A DNA stretch of 16,621 nucleotides from Actinomycetes bacterium (GTDB taxonomy: Bacteria; Actinomycetota; Coriobacteriia; Coriobacteriales; JAEZXW01), in contig JAEZXW010000009.1 in the NCBI GenBank assembly GCA_023419515.1, forward strand, positions 1 through 16,621, given 5' to 3'. Numbering within the stretch: position 1 is the first letter of the stretch; every line of letters starts with the position of its first letter. Below the pieces are notes generated by a model. It searched no databases and was not told the DNA's origin. It worked only from the letters and a program-made list of their open reading frames with translations. The position numbers and the translations under genes are program-made. Positions 7,651 through 13,674 of the stretch are shown piece after piece.

Positions 7651-7659
7651 TTGCAATTA

Positions 7660-9138
7660 ATGAGTATCGACCTTGCCGACCAACCTCAATCATCTGAGTT
7701 AGGCACCCTCAAAGCGCATGTACATCCCGTTATTTTGGCGGGTGGTGCGGGGCGTCGCTTATGGCCGCTTTCACGCACGCGCTTTCCTAAACAATTTTTA
7801 GAGCTTGTCGATCACACCAGCTTGCTGGTTGCAACCATAAATCACGCACGCAGCTTGTTTGCTCAGCTTTTTACTGACGAGCAGGATGTGCAAACCCAGA
7901 CATCCACTGAGCCTCCTGTTATCTTGCAGATTCAGACAACCTCTGACCTCATCACTCAGGTCAAAGCTCATTTGCTTTCGCATGACGCCCTTACCAATGA
8001 CTGCGAACTACACGCTGAGCCAGTTCAGCGAAACACCGCGTTTGCGCTGGCATTCGCGAGTCTTAAGGCGCTTGAGAACGACGAGGATGCCCTCATGGTT
8101 TTTCTGCCTTCAGACTATATCTTTGATGGCGAGGCAGAAGAGGCGCTCATTGAGCCAATGAGTGATGCGCTTTTTGCTGCTCATCAGGGCTATCTTGTCT
8201 CGCTGGCAAGCAAGCCAATCACCGCTTCGACCCAGTACTCATATATTAGTGCGGGAAATGGTCTTTTTAATGCCGATGGCGTCTACGAGATGAGCGGGCT
8301 CGTGTTGAACCCTGACACCACCCAAGCACGCGAGCTCATTGATGAAGGCGCCTTGTGGCAAAGCGAAATCATTATTGGTAAGGCTCGTAGCTTTCTCAAT
8401 GCCATCGCCACAGCTCACGAGAACGGCACACTCATTATCGAAGCAGCTCAGCAAGGGCTTGCCGGAGGGCATCTTGCAGCTCGTGATGTGCCTGAACTGA
8501 ACTTTTTGGCTGACATCTTTGCACATGTCCCGCAGGCTGCAGTCGCGCCGATCAATCACGAGCTCAATGACTTAAGAAGCTTTGCCGGTCTTGACGATTA
8601 CCTCGAGCCAGACTGGGAAAACAATCGCTTTGCGGCTAACGTCGTGGACTTAGCGACATCAGACACGACCGTGCTCGCACAGGATAACCGCCTCATCTGC
8701 ACTGTCGGACTTGAGGATCTTTTGGTGATCGATACGCCTGATGCACTGCTCTTAGCCGATAAAACCGCTCTTTCCCACCTCGATGACCTCGTGCACGAAG
8801 TCGAGCAAACCAATCCGCGCCTACTCGATATTGCAAGCCACGAAACCCACGCCTGGGGTGGCTGGCAGACAATTAGCACCGAGGGGCAAACCTGGGTGCG
8901 CCGCGTGACGATCAACCCAGGTAAATCAACGCTTGCCAAAGTCTTAAGCGGCAGAACCAAGCACTGGACGGTCATCCAGGGCAGCGCTACCCTCATGCTC
9001 GATGGCACCAAGCAGGTGGCTGCCGTGGGCGAAACCCTAAGCGCTGGGGCTGGCCAAGAATACCAGCTTGTCAATCACTCAACCGATACCTCAGCACTCT
9101 TGATTGAAGTCTCGACGCCTTGCGAGGACGAGGAATAG
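7660..9138 (+). CDS. Divergent mannose-1-phosphate guanylyltransferase/mannose-6-phosphate isomerase-like (ManC-like) protein
   Basis: The 492 residues have the layout of type II bifunctional ManC/AlgA. The N-terminal nucleotidyltransferase keeps VILAGGAGRRLWPLSR (24-39) with FPKQF (42-46), QRNTA (123-127) and FLPSDY (148-153). The linker keeps GLEDLLVIDTPDALLLADK (350-368). The C-terminal cupin (about 396-486) has the usual WVRRVTINPG and VIQGSATLMLDG strands. Key positions have changed. The usual F-x-EKP reads LVLNP (214-218), WNSGMF reads WQSEII (233-238), and WSDVGSW reads LNDLRSF (302-308) with Asp304 kept. The isomerase metal motif QMHHHRAEHW reads KVLSGRTKHW (427-436), leaving only His435. 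Isomerase activity is therefore unlikely and transferase activity doubtful. Family membership is firm; function is open (weak enzyme, altered substrate, or regulatory homologue). It is divergent from the hexose-phosphate mutase gene. Confidence 0.82.
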   Translation: MSIDLADQPQSSELGTLKAHVHPVILAGGAGRRLWPLSRTRFPKQFLELVDHTSLLVATINHARSLFAQLFTDEQDVQTQTSTEPPVILQIQTTSDLITQVKAHLLSHDALTNDCELHAEPVQRNTAFALAFASLKALENDEDALMVFLPSDYIFDGEAEEALIEPMSDALFAAHQGYLVSLASKPITASTQYSYISAGNGLFNADGVYEMSGLVLNPDTTQARELIDEGALWQSEIIIGKARSFLNAIATAHENGTLIIEAAQQGLAGGHLAARDVPELNFLADIFAHVPQAAVAPINHELNDLRSFAGLDDYLEPDWENNRFAANVVDLATSDTTVLAQDNRLICTVGLEDLLVIDTPDALLLADKTALSHLDDLVHEVEQTNPRLLDIASHETHAWGGWQTISTEGQTWVRRVTINPGKSTLAKVLSGRTKHWTVIQGSATLMLDGTKQVAAVGETLSAGAGQEYQLVNHSTDTSALLIEVSTPCEDEE

Positions 9139-9156
9139 CCGGCGCTTATCTCGACT

Positions 9157-9175
9157 TTAGGCTGCCCTACTCTAA
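9157..9175. promoter_or_regulatory. DtxR/IdeR-like iron-repressor operator candidate
   Basis: TTAGGCTGCCCTACTCTAA matches the DtxR consensus TWAGGTTAGSCTAACCTWA at about 15 of 19 positions, including both outer arms. It lies 19 bases after the ManC-like stop, upstream of an iron-siderophore importer operon, which is the expected kind of target. It is about 100 bases upstream of the best promoter candidate, farther than usual for direct repression, and the inner arms are not symmetric. Confidence 0.4.
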
Positions 9176-9230
9176 GGCTCACCTGTACTCGAGACTCCCC
9201 TCACTCAAGCATCCGCTGACTCACACCGCG

Positions 9231-9251
9231 TGTAAATACCTCCTGTTTACA
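9231..9251. promoter_or_regulatory. Inverted repeat TGTAAA-N9-TTTACA
   Basis: A perfect 6-bp inverted repeat (9231-9236 and 9246-9251) with a 9-base spacer lies 22 bases upstream of the TTGACA element. Its size and position suit a dimeric regulator; the regulator is not identifiable by eye. Confidence 0.3.
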
Positions 9252-9273
9252 ACGGCGTTATGTTCATCACCAA

Positions 9274-9301
9274 TTGACAAGGTCAGCGCCTGTGTTAAAT
9301 T
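9274..9301 (+). promoter_or_regulatory. Candidate promoter upstream of the siderophore operon
   Basis: A perfect -35 TTGACA (9274-9279) is followed after 16 bases by TAAATT (9296-9301), four of six matches to the -10 consensus. Transcripts would start near 9308 and meet the terminator-like hairpin at 9379-9405 before the first gene, or end there as an RNA of about 100 bases. Confidence 0.4.
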
Positions 9302-9378
9302 GCGTTGCACAGAACAGATTTATTTTGTCCTGCTTTATATTCTAATTTTCATAAAATTCCTATAAATATTAATGATCT

Positions 9379-9405
9379 AAAACACCGTTATATAACAGTG
9401 TTTTT
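9379..9405 (+). terminator. Terminator-like hairpin in the operon leader
   Basis: AAAACAC (9379-9385) pairs with GTGTTTT (9398-9404). The inner pairs GTT/AAC continue the stem after a single C-A mismatch, and a five-base T-run (9401-9405) completes it. It may end the ManC-like transcript (240 bases after its stop), a leader RNA, or act as an attenuator for the importer operon. Confidence 0.65.
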
Positions 9406-9446
9406 ACCGTTTAGCGCAGCCTCTTCCTGTTACCATCAAGAACACA

Positions 9447-9489
9447 ATGCATGAATTTAGAAACTAGAGGGTTGCTACCAATCATGCAT
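9447..9489. repeat. Inverted repeat ATGCATGA ... TCATGCAT
   Basis: An 8-bp perfect inverted repeat (9447-9454 and 9482-9489), separated by 27 bases, sits between the leader terminator and the ribosome-binding site of the first importer gene. It could be a regulator site or an mRNA hairpin; no family is recognised. Confidence 0.3.
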
Positions 9490-9525
9490 CCCACACGATG
9501 AACACACACCAACCACGGAGGCATC

Positions 9526-10578
9526 ATGCTCGAAAGAGCGTCGCTTTCAACCATCTTGCTCGCCCTTGCCCTTGTTGTTTTGGGGATCACATCACTTTTT
9601 GTCGGCGCGTTTGACGTCAACATCACGGGCATCTTGAGCGGCAACGTCGAAGAGATCGAAATTATGCTCGCCTCGCGCCTGCCGCGACTACTCGCTATCC
9701 TCTGCACCGGCATGGGCATGAGCGTGGCAGGGCTCATCATGCAACAGCTTTGTATGAACAAGTTTGTTTCACCCACCACGGGTGCTACCATCTCATCTGC
9801 TCAGCTTGGTATCCTCTTGGCACTCATTTTTGTGCCAAGCTCAACCCTCTGGTCACGCGCGGCATTTGCCTTTGTCTGCGCCATTGCAGGAACCTGGCTC
9901 TTTGTTTGGTTTATCCAGCGCATGCAGTTTAAAGATGTTGTCATGGTCCCGCTCGTAGGCATCATGTTTGGATATGTCATCGGCGGCATCACAAGCTTTC
10001 TTGCCTTTCAATACGAGATGAACCAGGCACTGGCTACTTGGCTCGTTGGCCACTTTTCGCTCGTCGTGAAGGGCAAGTACGAGCTGGTCTATCTCGCGCT
10101 GCCACTTGTGGTACTCGCATTTGTCTACGCCCATCACTTCAACATCGCAGGCATGGGCAAGGACTTTTCCCAAAACCTCGGCGTGAACTACAAGCTCGTC
10201 TTGTTTGGCGGACTGACGATCGCTGCAATGATCACCGCCTCAGTTGTTGTTGTGGTCGGTTCGATCTCATACATCGGGCTTATCGTCCCCAACATCGTCT
10301 CACTCTTTAAGGGTGACAAAATCCGTGGCACCCTCGTTGATACGGCGCTCTTTGGCGCCCTATTTGTGTTGGTCTGCGACATGATTGCCCGCGTGGTGAT
10401 CTATCCATACGAGCTTCCCATCGAACTTATCGTAGGCATCATCGGCTCGATCACATTCATCGGGCTACTGCTCTATCGACTCAAGAACGATCGCAAGGCA
10501 GTCAAACTCCATTTTGGGTTTGGCAAGCGTAAGCCGCAGCAGCAAAGTACCAGCCTAAAGGAGGCAATCCATGAGTGA
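9526..10578 (+). CDS. Siderophore ABC transporter permease, CeuB/YclN/FatD type
   Basis: This 350-residue polytopic membrane permease is the first of two that form the channel of an iron(III)-siderophore importer. It matches the CeuB/YclN/FatD branch rather than classic FecCD: SRLPRLL (50-56), GLIMQQLCMNKFVSPTTG (69-86) followed by SAQLG (91-95), and GSISYIGLIVPNIV (245-258). In classic FecCD proteins the middle motif would read xxQxxxRNPLxxP. The C-terminus is a basic tail (RKAVKLHFGFGKRK). ATG 9526 follows GGAGG with a 4-base gap. The 3' end overlaps the next gene by 8 bases, so the two permeases are translated together. It is the first gene of a four-gene operon behind a complex leader region. 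Confidence 0.93.
   Translation: MLERASLSTILLALALVVLGITSLFVGAFDVNITGILSGNVEEIEIMLASRLPRLLAILCTGMGMSVAGLIMQQLCMNKFVSPTTGATISSAQLGILLALIFVPSSTLWSRAAFAFVCAIAGTWLFVWFIQRMQFKDVVMVPLVGIMFGYVIGGITSFLAFQYEMNQALATWLVGHFSLVVKGKYELVYLALPLVVLAFVYAHHFNIAGMGKDFSQNLGVNYKLVLFGGLTIAAMITASVVVVVGSISYIGLIVPNIVSLFKGDKIRGTLVDTALFGALFVLVCDMIARVVIYPYELPIELIVGIIGSITFIGLLLYRLKNDRKAVKLHFGFGKRKPQQQSTSLKEAIHE
10557..10564 (+). promoter_or_regulatory. Strong Shine-Dalgarno inside the first permease gene
   Basis: AAAGGAGG lies 6 bases before the ATG at 10571 of the second permease, inside the last codons of the first. It is close to the ideal anti-16S complement and fixes the start of the overlapping gene. Confidence 0.8.
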
Positions 10579-11629
10579 AGCCGTATTGACCCGCCGCGCG
10601 TGGCTCACCGGCACCTACGCCTTCGATAAAACGCGGGCGTACAAAACTCCGGCGTACTACAAAAATCTACGCAACCTCATTTTGTTGAGCCTCGCGCTGG
10701 TCGCTGCTGCAGTGCTCTACCTGGTCATCGGCCAGAACTTTGCCAACACTAAGCTCGTGCACTATGCCTTGAGCCTGCGCATCCCCAAGCTCACTGTCAT
10801 GCTACTGGCTGCCTTTGCTATCGGTGGTGCCACCATCGTCTTTCAGTCGATCATCAAAAACCAGATCGTCACCCCCTGTTTATTGGGCATGAACTCCCTC
10901 TATACGCTCGTGCATACCCTGGTCTACTTTGTGCTCGGATCAGGATCGGTTCTCGTCATCAACCCTAACCTTGCCTTTGGGCTTGACCTCATCGTCATGT
11001 CGGTCGTGGCAACCATCATCTACAGCTACCTCTTTAAGCGCACCAACTATAACGTCCTTTATGTTTTACTCATTGGTACGGTATTGACGGGATTTTTTGG
11101 GTCGATCCAGTCTACGCTTATCCGCGTTATGGATCCCAATGAATACGATGCGCTGCTTGCCACCCTTGTGGCGTCATTTTCAAACGTTAACTCGCAAATC
11201 ATTGCGATGGTCGTCATCTTACTCGGCGCCATCACTCTGGTGTTGAGCCGGGACCTTGCCTTGCTCGATGTCATCACGCTTGGTAAGGAACAAGCGATCA
11301 ACCTCGGCGTTGACTACGACCGTGTTGTCCAGCGACTTTTGCTCGGCACCGTACTCGCCATCGCAACAGCAACCGCGATGGTTGGCCCCATTTCATTTTT
11401 GGGACTCATCATCGCCAACCTCTCACGCCAGTTCTTAAAGACCTATAAGCACAGCCTGCTCATCATCGGATCGGCGCTTTTTGGCATGGTCGTTTTGGTG
11501 GGAGGTCAACTCATCGTTGAGCACGGTTTTAACTACGCCATCCCCGTTTCGGTCTTTGTGACGGTCGGCGGCGGTTTGTACTTCCTCTACATGCTGTTAC
11601 GGTCAACCTCGACCAAGGCGCGGTCGTGA
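10571..11629 (+). CDS. Siderophore ABC transporter permease, CeuC/YclO/FatC type
   Basis: This 352-residue polytopic membrane protein is the second permease of the importer. Recognisable elements are LRIPK (69-73), GATIVFQSIIKNQIVTP (86-102) with LLGMNSLY, the loop GKEQAINLGVDYDR (238-251) that in this family forms the coupling segment toward the ATPase, and GPISFLGLIIANLSRQ (272-287). About 33 polar residues precede the first membrane helix (roughly 34-54), a little more than usual. It begins ATG 10571-10573, overlapping the previous TGA by 8 bases with an excellent Shine-Dalgarno. A 98-base gap follows before the ATPase gene; I see no terminator in it, so the four genes are still likely co-transcribed. 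Confidence 0.92.
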   Translation: MSEAVLTRRAWLTGTYAFDKTRAYKTPAYYKNLRNLILLSLALVAAAVLYLVIGQNFANTKLVHYALSLRIPKLTVMLLAAFAIGGATIVFQSIIKNQIVTPCLLGMNSLYTLVHTLVYFVLGSGSVLVINPNLAFGLDLIVMSVVATIIYSYLFKRTNYNVLYVLLIGTVLTGFFGSIQSTLIRVMDPNEYDALLATLVASFSNVNSQIIAMVVILLGAITLVLSRDLALLDVITLGKEQAINLGVDYDRVVQRLLLGTVLAIATATAMVGPISFLGLIIANLSRQFLKTYKHSLLIIGSALFGMVVLVGGQLIVEHGFNYAIPVSVFVTVGGGLYFLYMLLRSTSTKARS

Positions 11630-11727
11630 GCGAGCCGCCTCGCATGACACCAGAGCGGCGATAACTCCCGACGCATCTCGACAGCATCCCAGCGACACTC
11701 CTGACTCACCCACTCCAAGGATACGCC

Positions 11728-12480
11728 ATGAAACTCACCAACCTCACCAAGCGATACGGACAAAAGACGGTTGTCGCAGACGTCAACCTTGAGATCCCCA
11801 AGGGCAAGGTCACGAGCTTTATCGGTCCCAACGGCGCGGGCAAGTCGACTGTCATGGGCATGATTTCTCGCCTGATTGCCGCCGATACGGGTGAGGTTGA
11901 GATCTCCGGCAAACGCCTGGCTGAGTGGAAGAGTAAAGAGCTCGCCAAGCATCTTGCCATCCTCACCCAGACCAACAATGTACAGATGAAACTCACCGTT
12001 CGCGAGCTCGTGAGCTTTGGTCGCTTTCCCTACTCGGGCTCACACCTGAATGCCGAGGATGTCGAGATCGTTGATCGTGCCATCGCCTACATGGAGCTCG
12101 AGCCGTTTGAACATTCATTCATCGATGAGCTTTCGGGTGGTCAGCGCCAGCGTGCCTACATCTCGATGGTGATCGCCCAGGACACCGAGTACGTTCTCCT
12201 GGACGAGCCCACCAACAACCTCGACATCTACCACGCAAGCAACATGATGAAGATGGCTCGCAAGCTTTGCGATGAGCTCGGCAAAACGGTGATTATGGTC
12301 TTACACGAGATCAATTACGCCGCGTTTTACTCAGACTACATCTGTGCCTTCAAGGATGGCCAGGTTCACACCTTTGGCCCGGTTAACGAGGTGATTCAGC
12401 CAGCTGTTCTCAAAGACATCTACGGCGTCGATTTTGAAGTCTTAACCGTCAACGATCGACCGCTTTCACTCTATTACTAG
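11728..12480 (+). CDS. Siderophore ABC transporter ATP-binding protein, CeuD/YclP/FatE type
   Basis: This 250-residue cytoplasmic ATPase powers the importer. Motifs in order are Walker A GPNGAGKST (33-41), Q-loop Gln82 in LTQTNNVQMKLTVRELV, signature LSGGQRQRA (136-144), Walker B YVLLDEP (156-162), D-loop NNLD (164-167) and switch His194 in MVLHEINYA. The length is normal for the FepC/YclP group. AAGGA lies 6 bases before ATG 11728, which supports this start. It sits between the permeases and the binding protein, the same order as yclNOPQ of Bacillus and ceuBCDE of Campylobacter. It is clearly distinct in sequence from the other ATPase at 701-1564, so the window holds two separate chelate importers, not a duplication. 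Confidence 0.95.
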   Translation: MKLTNLTKRYGQKTVVADVNLEIPKGKVTSFIGPNGAGKSTVMGMISRLIAADTGEVEISGKRLAEWKSKELAKHLAILTQTNNVQMKLTVRELVSFGRFPYSGSHLNAEDVEIVDRAIAYMELEPFEHSFIDELSGGQRQRAYISMVIAQDTEYVLLDEPTNNLDIYHASNMMKMARKLCDELGKTVIMVLHEINYAAFYSDYICAFKDGQVHTFGPVNEVIQPAVLKDIYGVDFEVLTVNDRPLSLYY

Positions 12481-12514
12481 GTAACAACCGGACGATGAGA
12501 GAAAGGAACACACG

Positions 12515-13504
12515 ATGAAAAAACTTTTCGTCCTTGGTTTTGCGCTATCACTGGCGCTTGCAGCATTTTTGATAACGGGCTGCACGAATCAGCAGAGCCA
12601 GCAAACCGAAAGCAATGCGCCTGCTGATGAGCCAAAGACCGTCACCATCAAGAGCTACAACGCCCAGAAGGAGATCGTTGATGTTGAGGTGCCATTTAAG
12701 CCTCAGCGCGTCGCTATTCTTGATCTTCCTTCGCTCGATATCATTGATGCACTGGGTCAAGGCGAGACGGTCGTTGCTTCTGCTGACACCAAGATTCCGT
12801 ATCTCAGCAAGTACATGAACGATAAGGTCGCCAAGGTTGGCACCATCAAGGAGCCAAACCTTGAGGCACTTATGGCAGCTGAGCCAGACATCATCTTCAT
12901 CGGTGGTCGTCTTGCCAAGCAGTATGACGAGCTTGCCAAGATCGCTCCTGTTGTATTCTTGGGTGTCGACACAAAAAAGGGTGTTGTTGAGTCCACTAAG
13001 GAGAACGCCCACACCATCGCAACTATCTTTGGCGTAAGTGATACCGTTGATCCTAAGTTCGATGAGTACACCAAGCGCCTTGAGGCAATTGCCGCCAAAA
13101 CGAATGGCGCAACCATGCTCACCTCACTCGTAACCAGCGGTTCAATGAACATCCTTGGTGCTGACGGCCGCCTGTCGCTCATCTCTACCTCATGCGGTAT
13201 GAAAAACATCGCCACTGAAGAGGTCACCGCAACCCACGGCAACGAAAGCTCATTCGAGAACGTTTTGAAGCTCAACCCTGAGTGGATTTTTGTCCTTGAC
13301 CGCGATGCTGCGATCAACAAGGAGGGCGCTCAGCTTGCCCAAGACATCCTGAACAACGATGTCATGAACAAGACCGCAGCTGCTCAGAACAAGAAGATCG
13401 TCTACCTCGAGAATCCAGCTGTTTGGTACACCGCTGAGGGTGGTGTCCAGGCACTCGACATCATGATTTCTGATGTGGAGAAGGGCATCGCTCAAGCTCA
13501 GTAA
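12515..13504 (+). CDS. Siderophore-binding lipoprotein, CeuE/YclQ/FatB type
   Basis: This 329-residue substrate-binding protein is anchored outside the membrane by a lipid. The signal peptide runs over residues 1-22, with lipobox LITGC and lipidated Cys23, followed by a Gln/Ser/Glu-rich linker to about 40. The two-lobed cluster A-II (helical-backbone) fold is indicated by QRVAILD (64-70), the LEALMAAEPDIIFIGGR stretch (116-132) and FENVLKLNPEWIFVLDRD (247-264). Arg132, Arg219, Arg263 and His241 line up with a constant offset against CeuE Arg118, Arg205, Arg249 and His227 (numbers from memory), and Tyr305 in VWYTAEGG probably with CeuE Tyr288. That predicts an iron(III)-catecholate ligand of the tetradentate or petrobactin kind. 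AAAGGA lies a few bases before ATG 12515. It is the last gene of the operon. Confidence 0.93.
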   Translation: MKKLFVLGFALSLALAAFLITGCTNQQSQQTESNAPADEPKTVTIKSYNAQKEIVDVEVPFKPQRVAILDLPSLDIIDALGQGETVVASADTKIPYLSKYMNDKVAKVGTIKEPNLEALMAAEPDIIFIGGRLAKQYDELAKIAPVVFLGVDTKKGVVESTKENAHTIATIFGVSDTVDPKFDEYTKRLEAIAAKTNGATMLTSLVTSGSMNILGADGRLSLISTSCGMKNIATEEVTATHGNESSFENVLKLNPEWIFVLDRDAAINKEGAQLAQDILNNDVMNKTAAAQNKKIVYLENPAVWYTAEGGVQALDIMISDVEKGIAQAQ

Positions 13505-13568
13505 ATCTCTGTGCCAGCAGCATGTGACGCAGAGCGCACTGCGCGATAACGTTTGAAGCCATTGCTCA

Positions 13569-13605
13569 TGAGGGGCAGCATCTCGTCAAGAGATGCTGCC
13601 CCTCA
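13569..13605. terminator. 16-bp perfect hairpin after the siderophore operon
   Basis: TGAGGGGCAGCATCTC (13569-13584) pairs perfectly with 13590-13605 around a 5-base loop (GTCAA). It lies 65 bases past the binding-protein stop and about 70 bases from the convergent ftsH stop. Neither strand has a T-run next to it, so it is either an atypical terminator serving both sides or an mRNA 3'-end stabiliser. Confidence 0.5.
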
Positions 13606-13674
13606 CTCATGTTGCACATTATGACTCGTTGCGTTTTATGATTCCCAGCGATTATGTGCTCGCTAAAGCTTCGT

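Larger units (their letters stand above)
9139..9525. other. 387-bp non-coding leader/intergenic region before the siderophore operon
   Basis: No gene is seen. In order the region holds a DtxR-like 19-mer (9157-9175), a TGTAAA/TTTACA dyad (9231-9251), a TTGACA promoter candidate (9274-9301), an AT-rich stretch with an AATTTT/AAAATT dyad (9344-9358), a terminator-like hairpin (9379-9405) and an ATGCATGA/TCATGCAT dyad (9447-9489). The GGAGG of the first importer gene (9517-9521) comes last. Such density of elements suggests regulated transcription, probably by iron, with either attenuation or a small RNA. Confidence 0.5.

Noticed and set aside
7576..7659. Extension of the ManC-like frame upstream to ATG 7576.
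   Set aside because: No ribosome-binding site and no family similarity in the extra 28 residues; a clear AAGGAG precedes ATG 7660.
9411..9429. A second DtxR-like site beginning TTAGCGCAGCCT downstream of the leader hairpin.
   Set aside because: Only about half the positions match the consensus and the right arm is not palindromic; it is background level.
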